Shown here: piece by piece, positions 10,772 through 21,527 of the stretch
Position numbering within the stretch: position 1 is the first letter of the stretch
Layout of the letters: each line of letters starts with the position of its first letter
NCBI GenBank assembly: GCA_023426345.1
Contig: JAFAAX010000153.1
Span: 1-60,769, forward strand
DNA length: 60,769 nt
Reading direction: 5' to 3'
Source of the DNA: Actinomycetes bacterium
Lineage (GTDB): Bacteria > Actinomycetota > Actinomycetes > Actinomycetales > Actinomycetaceae
Program-made: the position numbers and the translations under genes
The notes under the pieces: generated by a model
The model's database searches: none
Seen by the model: only the letters and a program-made list of their open reading frames with translations
What the model was told of the DNA's origin: nothing

Positions 10772-10823
10772 CGAGGGGCACGCACAGGACGAGGACGCGG
10801 GGAGAGCCCCGGGGAGGACGATG

Positions 10824-11912
10824 ATGGCGACGACCGGCGGATGGTCGCTGGAGCGGGTGGACGCCGAGGCGCTCGTCGCGCGCTGGGAGCAGGCGCACGT
10901 GGACCCCCCGATCGAGCAGACCCCGTGGTGGGAGGCCGTCGACGCGGAGGACCCGGACCGCGAGACCGCGGGCCACTACCTGGTGCTCCGCGACGGGCGG
11001 GTCCTCGCCACCGCGATCCTCACACGCCTGGTCGCCCACGGGCTCCCCTTCTTCTGGGTGCGGCACGGCCCCGTGTGGCTGACGGCCCCGGACGAGGAGG
11101 CGGAGTCCGCCGCGCTGGACCTGTTCGCCGCGGAGGCCCGGTCGCTGGACCGGCGCGCGGTCACGCTGCGGATCGACCTGCGGACCCCGTTGGAGGGCAC
11201 GCAGGCGCCGACGGGCCTCATCGCCTACGACCGCACGGTCGTCCTGGACCTGTCGGGGGCGGTCGGCGTGGAGGACCCCGCGCGGGCCGCGGACGCGGTG
11301 CTCGCGACCTTCAAGGCGCGCGGCCGGCGCGACGTGCGCAAGGCGGTCCGCGAGTCGGGCCTGGAGTGCGCCGACGAGACCGACCGCGCGGCGGCCGACT
11401 TCTCGGAGTACCACGCCGTCATGGCCGACACGGCGGGCCGCGACGGATTCGTGCCCTGGGACGCCCAGACCTACCGGCAGATGGTCGCCGGCCTGGGGCC
11501 CGACCATTGCCGCGTCTACGTCGGCCGGCTCGACGGGCGCGTTGTCTGCTGGTCGATCGTCACCGTCTCCGGGGCGCTGGCGGCCCGCTACTATGCGGCG
11601 TCGGACTCCGAGACGATGCGCCGCCACGTCACCGACCGGCTCATCCTCTTCGAATGCCTGGATCTGGCGGCGCGCGGGGTGCGCCGCTTCGACCTCATGG
11701 GGATCGGCTCCGAGCTGTCCCCGGGGCTGCGGGGCCTCAACGAGTTCAAGACGAAGTTCTCCTCCGAGGTCGTCGAGGTCGCCGCCGCCCGCGAGCTGAC
11801 GCTGCGCCCGCTGGTCCACCGGGCGGAGTCCGCCGTGCGCGCCCTGGTCCACCGGATGTGCGCCCTGCCCCTCACAGCCAGTCGCGCCGGCGGAACACGA
11901 CGTAGAGCGTGA
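10824..11912 (+). CDS. FemAB-family aminoacyltransferase 1 (peptidoglycan bridge type)
   Basis: A 362-residue protein of the FemX/FemAB fold (two GNAT-like domains), the family that adds amino acids from aminoacyl-tRNA to lipid II to build interpeptide bridges. Visible family features are WVRHGPVW near residue 80, AYDRTVVLDLSG near 135, the basic RRDVRKAVRES segment, a RDGF turn and RFDLMGIGSELSPGL with the glycine-rich LNEFKTKFS end. It is paralogous to the protein at 21528-22559. The ATG at 10824 is 6 nt from GGGGAGG; an adjacent ATG at 10821 is possible. It overlaps the convergent corA by 41 nt at the 3' end. Which residue is transferred is unknown. Confidence 0.85.
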   Translation: MATTGGWSLERVDAEALVARWEQAHVDPPIEQTPWWEAVDAEDPDRETAGHYLVLRDGRVLATAILTRLVAHGLPFFWVRHGPVWLTAPDEEAESAALDLFAAEARSLDRRAVTLRIDLRTPLEGTQAPTGLIAYDRTVVLDLSGAVGVEDPARAADAVLATFKARGRRDVRKAVRESGLECADETDRAAADFSEYHAVMADTAGRDGFVPWDAQTYRQMVAGLGPDHCRVYVGRLDGRVVCWSIVTVSGALAARYYAASDSETMRRHVTDRLILFECLDLAARGVRRFDLMGIGSELSPGLRGLNEFKTKFSSEVVEVAAARELTLRPLVHRAESAVRALVHRMCALPLTASRAGGTRRRA

Positions 11913-13005
11913 CGGAGGAGATGAGGAGCAGAGCGGTCGAGACGGCCAGCCCGCCCCACGTCCCGTTGCCCGGGAACGCGACGTTCTGGCCGTACCAGCC
12001 GGTGATGAGGGTCGGCACGGCGATGATGGCGGCCCACCCCGCCAGCTTCTTCATGACGATGTTGAGCCGCCAGTCCATCAGGGACATCTGCGTCTCCACC
12101 ATGAAGGCGATCATGTCCCGCAGCGAGTCCGCCCACTCCGAGGCCCGCAGGACGTGGTCGTAGAGGTCTCCCCACCACGGCGCCATCTCCTGGGAGAGGG
12201 CGCCCGCGGCTCCTGAGGTCGGTCGCCGTTCGATCCCCGAGACGACGTCGCGCATCGGGACGACGACGCGGCGGACGCGGACGAGGTGCTTGCGCAGCGC
12301 GTAGAGCTCGCGGATGAAGGAATCGCCGGCCGGGGTGTCGCCGAGCAGCTCGTCCTCGAGGTCCTCCGCGCGGTCGTCGAGGTCCTGGAGGACGTCGAAG
12401 TGCCCGTCGACGACGGCGTCGAGGAGCCCGTGGAGCAATGCCGGGACGCCGCGTCCGATGAGATCGGGGTCCTCCTCCCAGCGTCGGACGACCTCGTCCA
12501 TGTCCCACCGCGGGTCCAGGCGGATCGTCACCAGGGCGGAGGCGGTGGCGATGGCGGAGACCCGCATGCGCACGAGGTCCCTGGCGGTCCCGCCATCGGG
12601 TCCGGGCACATCCGCGTCCAGGCGCATCGCCGACGTGGTCACGTAGGTCCATCGGTCGTGATGGACGATCTTGGGACGCTCGAAGCGCCCGAGCACGTCC
12701 TCGACGGCGGTGGGCGGCAGGCCGAGCGAGCCGACGACGCGGTGGAGGTCCGCGGTGGAGGGCTCCAGGAGGTCGATCCACACGAGCGTGTCGGGGTCAG
12801 CCACCAGGGCCGGGATCTCCTCGGGCACCACATCGGTGTCGACCACCTGGCCGTCCCTCCACGCCCGCGAGGCGCTCAGGGAGGCGAGGCGCGTCCCGCC
12901 CTCGCCGCCCTCGCCGTCCTCCCCGCCCCCGGAGGCCGGGGAGGGGACGGGGACGGGAACGGGGACGGGGGAGAGGTCCTCCGGGTCCGAGGTCTGTCCG
13001 CTCAT
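11872..13005 (-). CDS. corA: CorA-family divalent metal transporter
   Basis: A 377-residue inner-membrane channel for Mg2+ or related ions. After a variable N terminus with a VPVPVPVPSP repeat and a Gly/Glu-rich run (residues 13-38) there is the cytoplasmic funnel domain and a long helix. Two C-terminal membrane segments (about 315-337 and 347-368) flank the selectivity loop. That loop reads GWYGQNV with Asn341; the usual family motif is GMN, so Met is Gln here, a variant seen in part of the family. The start at 13005 overlaps the treZ stop (ATGA), so corA is the last gene of the trehalose operon. Its 3' end overlaps the convergent FemAB gene by 41 nt. Confidence 0.92.
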   Translation of the reverse strand: MSGQTSDPEDLSPVPVPVPVPSPASGGGEDGEGGEGGTRLASLSASRAWRDGQVVDTDVVPEEIPALVADPDTLVWIDLLEPSTADLHRVVGSLGLPPTAVEDVLGRFERPKIVHHDRWTYVTTSAMRLDADVPGPDGGTARDLVRMRVSAIATASALVTIRLDPRWDMDEVVRRWEEDPDLIGRGVPALLHGLLDAVVDGHFDVLQDLDDRAEDLEDELLGDTPAGDSFIRELYALRKHLVRVRRVVVPMRDVVSGIERRPTSGAAGALSQEMAPWWGDLYDHVLRASEWADSLRDMIAFMVETQMSLMDWRLNIVMKKLAGWAAIIAVPTLITGWYGQNVAFPGNGTWGGLAVSTALLLISSVTLYVVFRRRDWL

Positions 13006-14720
13006 CGGCGCTGGTCCTTCCTGCTCACGCGCACGGCGTCCCCGGGGCCCCGGGAAGACGGGAACCGGGCCACCACCTCGTCGCCGCCCGCCGCGGAACC
13101 GGCCGCCGGCAGGGCGCGCCCCCGCAGGTCCGCCTCCACGCGGGCGCCGGCGTTGTCCAGGACGAGGACGCCATCCTCCCAGGCCGCCGCCATCCGATGG
13201 CCCTCGCCCACCCCGGGGAGCGTCTCCCGCAGGCCGATCAGCGTGCGGTACCAGGCGAGCATCCGCCGTCCAGCCGGCTCGCGGCGCTCCGCGCGGTCAA
13301 GGACGCAGGACCGCAGCGTCTCCCGCGACGTGGGGTCCGGCACGTCGCCGCTCCACCCGTGGCGTCCGAACTCGGCGCGCCGCCCCTCCCGCGTCATCCG
13401 GGCGCGGTCCTCCGTCTCCTGGTCGGCGACGTAGCGGAAGGGCGTCCGCGTGCCCCACTCCTCCCCCTGGAAGAGCATCGGCGTCCACGAGCCGAGCAGC
13501 ACGATCGCGGCGGCGCCCGCCAGCTGGGCCTCGTCCAGGGAGGCCGAGGGACGGTCCCCGGCCGCCCGGTTCCCGACCTGGTCGTGATCCTGGAAGAAGG
13601 CGACGAAGCGCCGCCGGTCGAGGTCCGCCGGCACGGGCGCGCCCCACTCCCGCCCGCGGAACGACGACCACCGCCCGTCGTGGTAGAACACGTCGCTCAG
13701 CGCGTGGGGCAGCGCGTCGGGGTCCGCGAAGTCCGCGTAGTAGCCCTGCGTCTCGCCGGTCAGCGCCACGAACAGCGCGTGGTGGACGTCGTCGTCCCAC
13801 TGGGCGTCCAGGCCCGCGCCGCCCCGGGCCCGCGCGGTGACGAGCGCCGGCTGGTTGAGGTCGGACTCGGCGATGAGTGTGAGACGGCGCCCGGTCTCCG
13901 CGCGCCACTGCGCGACGCGGTCCGCGAGCTCCGCCACCAGATGGCGCGGGGAGTCGTCGAGGATCGCGTGGACGGCGTCCAGCCGCAGCGCGTCGACGTG
14001 GAGGTCGACCAGCCAGTGCCGGCACACGTCCAGGAGGAAGGCGCGCGGCTCCCGGGAGTCGGGCCCGTCCAGGTCGAAGCCGGGCCCCCAGGGCGTCTGG
14101 TGCCGCTCCGAGTAGTAGGGCCCGAACCGCGAGAGGTGGTTGCCCCAGGCGCCCAGGTGGTTGAGGACGACGTCGAGGCAGACGGCCAGGCCCAGCGCGT
14201 GGGCGCGGTCGACGAAGCGGACCAGGGCGTCCGGCCCTCCGTAGGCGCGGTGGACGGCGAACAGGTCAACGCCGTCGTAGCCCCAGCCGAACTCGCCCGA
14301 GAACTGGGCGACGGGCATGAGCTCGACGGTGCCCACCCCCAGGTCGGCCAGCTCGTGGAGGTGGTCCGCGGCCGCGTCCAGCGTGCCCTCCGCGGTGAAC
14401 GTGCCGACGTGGATCTCCTCGATGACGCCGCCCAGCACGGGGCGGTCGGGGCAGGGGACCCACTCATGGCCGGGGTCGGGCGCCCAGGCGCGGCTCGGGC
14501 CGTCCACGCCCGCCGGCTGCCAGCGGGAGCGGGGATCGGGGAACGGCCCCTCCCCGTCGGGGGAGAACCAGTAGTCGGCGCCGACGGCCAGGCCGGGCCC
14601 CTCCCACCATCCGGCGCGCTCGGGGTCGCGGGCCATCGCCGTGCGCGCACCGTCCCCGGTGACGAGGGCGACGCCCCGAGCCGCCGGGGCCCACACGCGG
14701 GCGGGGATCGTCACGCTCAT
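13002..14720 (-). CDS. treZ: Malto-oligosyltrehalose trehalohydrolase
   Basis: TreZ (GH13) cuts trehalose from the end of maltooligosyl-trehalose made by TreY. The 572-residue protein has an N-terminal CBM48/E-set domain (VWAPAARGVALVTG), then the TIM barrel with DVVLNHLG, the nucleophile region VDALRLDAVHAI, the acid/base segment LIAESDLNQP and FFQDHDQVGNR. The ATG at 14720 overlaps the treY stop (ATGA), which fixes the start; the frame continues upstream only as a chance reading of treY. It is the third gene in a glgX-treY-treZ-corA series, so it is likely translated by coupling. Confidence 0.96.
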   Translation of the reverse strand: MSVTIPARVWAPAARGVALVTGDGARTAMARDPERAGWWEGPGLAVGADYWFSPDGEGPFPDPRSRWQPAGVDGPSRAWAPDPGHEWVPCPDRPVLGGVIEEIHVGTFTAEGTLDAAADHLHELADLGVGTVELMPVAQFSGEFGWGYDGVDLFAVHRAYGGPDALVRFVDRAHALGLAVCLDVVLNHLGAWGNHLSRFGPYYSERHQTPWGPGFDLDGPDSREPRAFLLDVCRHWLVDLHVDALRLDAVHAILDDSPRHLVAELADRVAQWRAETGRRLTLIAESDLNQPALVTARARGGAGLDAQWDDDVHHALFVALTGETQGYYADFADPDALPHALSDVFYHDGRWSSFRGREWGAPVPADLDRRRFVAFFQDHDQVGNRAAGDRPSASLDEAQLAGAAAIVLLGSWTPMLFQGEEWGTRTPFRYVADQETEDRARMTREGRRAEFGRHGWSGDVPDPTSRETLRSCVLDRAERREPAGRRMLAWYRTLIGLRETLPGVGEGHRMAAAWEDGVLVLDNAGARVEADLRGRALPAAGSAAGGDEVVARFPSSRGPGDAVRVSRKDQRR

Positions 14721-17268
14721 CGGGGCTCCTCGGCGTGCGGGCCGTCCGCGCCGGGCGCTCCGCCCTCGTCCTCGTCGACGCGGCCGAGGACGACCACCGG
14801 ATCCGCGCCGAGCAGCGCGGTCAGCCGGACGGGGCCGCCACGGACGCGCCGCCCGGAGACGACGTCCGCCCACGTGCCCTCGGGCAGGACGACGGTCTGG
14901 TCCGCCCATCCCCCCAGCTCCGCCAGGGCGCCCGGCAGCCGGGTCGCGACCGTGACGGCGCGGGGGCCCGTCGCGTCCTCGCGGACGAAGGCGACGACAT
15001 GGCCGGAGGACGCCGGCAGTGGCGCGTACCCGGCCTCGGCGGACACGAAGGCCGCGCGCTCGCGCGCCCTCAGGCGCAGGACCGCCCGGGTCAGGCGCAG
15101 CTTCTCGTCGTCGAGGTCCTCGGCTCGCCCGACGGGGATCGCCGCGAGCCGCGCGGCCAGGGCGGCGAAGTCGACGGGTCGGCGATTGTCGGGATCGACC
15201 AGGGACGTGGCCGTCACCTCGCTGCCCTGGTAGAGGTCCGCGACGCCGGGGACGGTGAGCTGGAGCGCCTTGGTGACCAGCACGCAGGTGCGCTGGGCGG
15301 CCCGGGTGCGCTCCGTCCACGCGTCCATCAGGGCGATGACGTCGGGGTCCGCCAGGCACAGGGCCGCGAACTCCAGGAGCTCGTCCTCCCGGAGCGTGTC
15401 GGGCGCCGTCCACGTCGTCCACGTCTTCTGCTCGCGGACGGCCTTCGTCAGGTAGGCCCGCAGCCGGTCGGCGGTCATCGCGTCCCGGTCGCCCCACGTG
15501 GCGGCCAGGGTCTGCCACAGGAGGTTCTCGGCGCGCCCGTCGAGGGCGCGCGGGCGGCGCGGAGCCGTGACGAAACGCAGCTGCTGGACCAGGCCCGCCC
15601 ACTCCTGGGGGAAGGAGGTCAGCGCCGCCAGGCGGGCGCGCACGTCCTCGCCGCGCTTGGAGTCATGGGTGGTGCCGGCCGTCATCGTCGCCGGCCACGT
15701 CGCCTGGAGGTGGGACTCGAAGGCGTGGAACGCGTCGGGGGACAGGGCGAAGGACCCCGGCGAGCCGCCGACTTCCGTGAGGGAGGTCAGATGCGTCCAC
15801 CGGTAGAAGGCCGTGTCCTCCACGCCCTTCGCCATGACGGCTCCGCACACCTGCTGGAAGCGGATGACCAGCTCCGCGCGGCGCTCGTCGGAGGAGGACA
15901 GGCCCGCGGAGCCGACCTCGTCGCCCAGCACCAGGGAGACCAGGACGTCCATCGTCTCCTCGAGGTCCGGGTCCAGGCGCAGCAGCGCGCGGTCGCGGGC
16001 CCCGCCGATGACGTCGCGACCGGCCTGAGGGGCGGGCGCCCCGGGGACGACATAGGCCCGGTACTGGCCCATCTCGACGAGCAGGGCGCCCAGGCACTCG
16101 AGGAGGCCGCGCATCGTGTGATCGCGCAGGCGGACGTCCTCCTGGCAGATGTCCCAGACCAGCTCCGCCACGCGGCGCGACTCCGCCGACAGGGAGGTCT
16201 GGAGGATCTGGCTCTTCGACTGGCGGACCACCTCCCCCAGGGAGGACGGGGCGTCGCCCGCGATCTCCTGCATGAGCGCGCCCATCGGCATCTCCGCTCG
16301 GGGGTCGACCTGGAGGGCGTGGACGCGCCAGGCCGTGTCGTAGCCCGTCGTCCCGCAGACGGCCCAGTCGCCGGGCAGGCGCTCGTCGTCCTCCATGATC
16401 TTCTCCGCGACGATCCAGGCGCCGCCGGTGCGCTCGGACAATCGGCGGAAGTAATCGCGGGGATCGGCCAGGCCGTCGGGGTGGTCGACGCGGAAGCCGT
16501 CGATGCGGCCCTCGTCGAACAGGGAGAGGAGCAGCGCATGCGTGGCGTCGAAGACCTCTGGGCGCTCGACGCGGATGCCGGCCAGCGTGTCGACGTCGAA
16601 GAACCGCCGGTAGTTGAGCTCCTCGTCGCCCACCTTCCAGTAGGCGAGGCGGTAGTGCTGGCGCTCCAGGAGGACCGTCAGCGGCAGCGCCTCCGTGCCC
16701 TCGGCGACGGGGAAGACGTGGTCGTAGTAGCGCAGCACCCACTGCTCGCCGCGGTCGGACTCGGTCGGCACCGTCATCCGGTCGACGGACAGCTCCCCGC
16801 GGGCCAGCACCTGGCCGATCCGGGCCCCCAGCACCGGCATGAGGATCTGGCGCCGGGGCTCCAGGTCGAACCAGTGGGCGAAGGGGGAGTCCTGCCCGTC
16901 CTTGAGGACGGACCACAGGGCGCGGTTGAGCCACACCGGGGTCGGCACGGCCATGTGGTTGGGCACGATGTCGACCACGACGCCGAGGCCGAGGCCGTGG
17001 GCGCGGTCCGCGAAGTCCTCGAAGGCCGGGCGTCCGCCCAGATCGGCGTCGATCCGGGTGTGGTCGACGACGTCGTAGCCGTGCCGGGAGCCGGGGACGG
17101 CCTGGAGGATGGGGGAGAGATAGACGTCCGTGACGCCCAGGTCCGCCAGATAGGGCAGCGCCTCGCGCGCCCGGTCGAACGTGAGGTCCGGCGTGAGCTG
17201 CAGGCGGTACGTGCTCACGGGCGTGCGCCGCCCGGCGCGGGGCAGATGCGGGTGCGGCTCGGCCATGG

Positions 17269-17272
<4 letters not shown>
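14717..17272 (-). CDS. treY: Malto-oligosyltrehalose synthase
   Basis: TreY (GH13) rearranges the reducing-end alpha-1,4 bond of glycogen-derived maltodextrins to the alpha-1,1 bond of trehalose. The 851-residue protein begins PVSTYRLQLTPDLTFDRA, typical of TreY, and has VVVDIVPNHMAV, RFFDVDTLAGIRVE, IDGFRVDHPDGLADP with the nucleophile Asp, and WIVAEKIMEDDERLP with the acid/base Glu. The TreY-specific VEDTAFYRW and GTHDSKRGEDVRARL are also seen. The ATG at 17272 overlaps the glgX stop (ATGA); an in-frame ATG at 17266 is an alternative. It works on chains freed by GlgX and hands product to TreZ. Confidence 0.97.
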
Positions 17273-19380
<2,108 letters not shown>

Positions 19381-19456
19381 GCACACAGGGTGCCACGGAT
19401 TGGCTCCGCGGGGAGGCGGGGCGGGCGATGTGAGGGGACTCGCATGCCGGCCGGTT

Positions 19457-19485
19457 TCGTCAAAGCGGGCCGGACCTGTTAGGCT
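19457..19485 (+). promoter_or_regulatory. Promoter of the tRNA cluster
   Basis: A -35-like TCGTCA (19457-19462) and -10 TAGGCT (19480-19485) are 17 nt apart, 42 nt before the first tRNA. It is divergent from glgX. Confidence 0.55.
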
Positions 19486-19527
19486 GTTCCGCGTTCGCCG
19501 GACAGGTCGAAAGGCCACGATGGCAGC

Positions 19528-19600
19528 GCGGATGTGGCTCAGTTGGTAGAGCATCACCTTGCCAAGGTGAGGGTCGCGGGTTCGAGTCCCGTCATCCGCT
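19528..19600 (+). tRNA. tRNA-Gly (GCC), copy 1
   Basis: A 73-nt cloverleaf. Acceptor GCGGATG pairs with CATCCGC, the anticodon stem TCACC/GGTGA encloses the loop TTGCCAA with anticodon GCC, and the T loop is GGTTCGAGTCC-like. The discriminator is T and the CCA end is not encoded. It is identical to the copy at 19699-19771. Confidence 0.97.
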
Positions 19601-19601
19601 C

Positions 19602-19673
19602 GGGCGATTGGCGCAGCGGGAGCGCGCTTCCCTGACACGGAAGAGGTCACTGGTTCGATCCCAGTATCGCCCA
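19602..19673 (+). tRNA. tRNA-Val (GAC)
   Basis: A 72-nt cloverleaf. Acceptor GGGCGAT pairs with ATCGCCC, and the anticodon stem CTTCC/GGAAG encloses CTGACAC with anticodon GAC. CCA is not encoded. It starts 2 nt after the first tRNA-Gly. Confidence 0.97.
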
Positions 19674-19698
19674 CGGTCGCAGGCATGCGGTCACGCTT

Positions 19699-19771
19699 GC
19701 GGATGTGGCTCAGTTGGTAGAGCATCACCTTGCCAAGGTGAGGGTCGCGGGTTCGAGTCCCGTCATCCGCT
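19699..19771 (+). tRNA. tRNA-Gly (GCC), copy 2
   Basis: Identical over all 73 nt to the tRNA-Gly at 19528-19600, pointing to a local duplication with higher dosage of the Gly-GCC acceptor. Confidence 0.97.
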
Positions 19772-19800
19772 CGGTTCTCCGGTTGAACCACTGCGACTCT

Positions 19801-19871
19801 GGTGGGTTGGCCGAGAGGCGAGGCAGCGGCCTGCAAAGCCGTACACACGGGTTCGAATCCCGTACCCACCT
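19801..19871 (+). tRNA. tRNA-Cys (GCA)
   Basis: A 71-nt cloverleaf. Acceptor GGTGGGT pairs with ACCCACC. The anticodon stem, closed by one G-U pair, encloses CTGCAAA with anticodon GCA. Confidence 0.96.
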
Positions 19872-19872
19872 C

Positions 19873-19944
19873 GGGCGATTGGCGCAGGGGGAGCGCGCTT
19901 CCTTCACACGGAAGAGGTCACTGGTTCGATCCCAGTATCGCCCA
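19873..19944 (+). tRNA. tRNA-Val (CAC)
   Basis: A 72-nt cloverleaf nearly identical to the Val-GAC gene in this cluster, but with the loop TTCACAC and anticodon CAC. The change needed is only a few bases, consistent with duplication and anticodon shift. Confidence 0.96.
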
Positions 19945-19950
19945 CCACAG

Positions 19951-19985
19951 CGGGGCAGGTCAGGATGCGTTTCTGACCTGCCCCG
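19951..19985 (+). terminator. Strong hairpin ending the tRNA cluster
   Basis: CGGGGCAGGTCAG (19951-19963) pairs perfectly with CTGACCTGCCCCG (19973-19985) across a 9-nt loop. It starts 7 nt after the last tRNA. There is no T tract, which is common for actinobacterial terminators. Confidence 0.75.
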
Positions 19986-20049
19986 TCGTCGTGCCCGGTG
20001 AGATCGCGGGGCAGGTTCACAGCCGCGCACCCACGCATCCCGGCCACGC

Positions 20050-20064
20050 GGGCGCCCTCGTCAA
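20050..20064 (+). repeat. Intergenic motif GGGCGCCCTCGTCAA, copy 4
   Basis: One base differs from copies 1 and 3. It lies in the 249-nt gap between the tRNA cluster and the ATP-grasp gene. Confidence 0.5.
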
Positions 20065-20143
20065 GGGCCGTGGCCCACCGTCCGCACGACCGCGTGCGCC
20101 CGGCCGGATGGGCGAACCTCGCCAGGAGGCGGGGGCGCTCCTC

Positions 20144-20149
20144 TACACT
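20144..20149 (+). promoter_or_regulatory. -10 box TACACT upstream of the ATP-grasp ligase
   Basis: TACACT fits the actinobacterial TANNNT consensus and would give a leader of about 37 nt with GGGAGG at 20182-20187 before the GTG at 20194. No clear -35 is seen. Confidence 0.45.
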
Positions 20150-20193
20150 GTGCCGCGGCGGCGGAGGACGACGCCGGAAGAGGGAGGCACGAC

Positions 20194-21468
20194 GTGGACA
20201 CGGAGCGTTCGGGGCGCGACGGAGGGCTGCTGCCCGTCATCCTGGGCGGGGACATCGGCGTCTACGGCATCGGGCGCTCCTTCCACGAGGCCTTCGGCGT
20301 GCGCTCGATCTGCGTGGCGTCCTCGCCGACCGTGGCCATCGAGCGCTCGGACCTCTTCACCGTCGAGCACCTGCCGGCCCATGCGGGCGACGCGGAGACG
20401 CTGGCCGTCCTCGACGGCTTGGCGGCGGCCCACCCCGGCCGCGAGCTGGTCCTGATGGCGAACCACGACGTCCACTCCGCGTTCGTCGCCCGCCATCGCG
20501 AGCGGCTGGCCGGCCGTTACGCTCTGCCCTTCCCCGACCTCGGCACCATCGACCGCGTCACGGACAAGGCCCACTTCGCCCGCGTGTGCGAGGACCTGGG
20601 CGTGCCCACGCCCCGCACGGTGGTCGTCGACCTGGCGGGCGCGGGGAAGGCCGGATGGCGGGCGCCCGAGGTGGCGTTCGACTTCCCGGTGGTCGCGAAG
20701 GCGGCGCGCGGAGACGCCTACGACGCCGTCGACTTCCCCGGCAAGCGCAAGATCTGGTTCCTCGAGTCCGCCGATGACCTGGCCGGTCTGTGGCGCGCGC
20801 TGGCGGAGGCGGGGTTCCGCGACACGTTCCTCGTCCAGGAGCTCATCCCCGGCGACAACACGCAGATGCGCTCGATCACCGCCTATGTGGACTCCGCGGG
20901 GGAGACCACGGTCATCGGCTCCGCCCGAGTCCTGCTGGAGGACCACGCGCCGACGATGATCGGCAACCCCGTCGCGATGATCACCGAGGCCTTCCCCGAC
21001 CTGTGGGAGGACGCCCGGAGGATCCTCTCCTCGACGGGCTACCGGGGCTTCGCGAACTTCGACGTCAAGATCGACCCCCGCGACGGGCGCGCCGTCTTCT
21101 TCGAGGTCAACCCCCGCATCGGGCGGAACAACTGGTACATGACGGCCGCCGGCGCCAACCCGATGCCGCCGATGGTGGCGGACCTGGTGGACCGCGACCA
21201 CGGGGCCCCGGCGGGCGGCGCGGCGAGCAGCCCCCGGCGCGAGATCCTCTACTCGCTGGTGCCCGACCGGCTCCTCCTGCGCTATCTGCGCGACGAGGCG
21301 CTGCGCGAACGGGTGCGCGGGCTCATGCGCGACGGGCGGCGCCTCGACCCCCTGGAGTACGGCGCGGAGACGGATCCGCGGCGGCGCGCGGTGGTTGCTC
21401 TGCAGAAGACCAATCAGTACCGTAAGTTCCGGCGCTACTACCCGAGAGCCACGGACCGCTCGTTCTGA
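20194..21468 (+). CDS. ATP-grasp carboxylate-amine ligase (D-aspartate ligase-like)
   Basis: A 424-residue cytoplasmic ligase of the ATP-grasp fold that couples a carboxylate to an amine through an acyl phosphate. Seen: ILGGDIGVYGIGRSFHEAFG at the N terminus; the ATP-binding lysine region FDFPVVAKAARGD near residue 170; LVQELIPGDNTQMRS; and the metal site GFANFDVKIDPRDG with FFEVNPRIGRNNW. The layout resembles the Asl ligases that add D-Asp to the stem peptide of Lys-type peptidoglycan. The FemAB gene 59 nt downstream supports a role in the interpeptide bridge. The substrate is inferred. The GTG start is set by GGGAGG 6 nt upstream. Confidence 0.75.
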   Translation: MDTERSGRDGGLLPVILGGDIGVYGIGRSFHEAFGVRSICVASSPTVAIERSDLFTVEHLPAHAGDAETLAVLDGLAAAHPGRELVLMANHDVHSAFVARHRERLAGRYALPFPDLGTIDRVTDKAHFARVCEDLGVPTPRTVVVDLAGAGKAGWRAPEVAFDFPVVAKAARGDAYDAVDFPGKRKIWFLESADDLAGLWRALAEAGFRDTFLVQELIPGDNTQMRSITAYVDSAGETTVIGSARVLLEDHAPTMIGNPVAMITEAFPDLWEDARRILSSTGYRGFANFDVKIDPRDGRAVFFEVNPRIGRNNWYMTAAGANPMPPMVADLVDRDHGAPAGGAASSPRREILYSLVPDRLLLRYLRDEALRERVRGLMRDGRRLDPLEYGAETDPRRRAVVALQKTNQYRKFRRYYPRATDRSF

Positions 21469-21527
21469 CGGACCGCGTCCCGCCGTTCGGGTGCCGACCC
21501 GGATCGCGGAGTGAGGAGTGCGTGCGC

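Noticed and set aside
14721..15602. Extended upstream start for treZ
   Set aside because: The extra 294 codons lie inside treY in another frame. The real start overlaps the treY stop (ATGA) and matches the family N terminus.
19381..19869. N-terminal extension of glgX through the tRNA genes
   Set aside because: The translated extension (MGTGFEPVCTAL and similar) is the well-known false product of reading tRNA genes in reverse; five tRNAs with full cloverleafs occupy the region.
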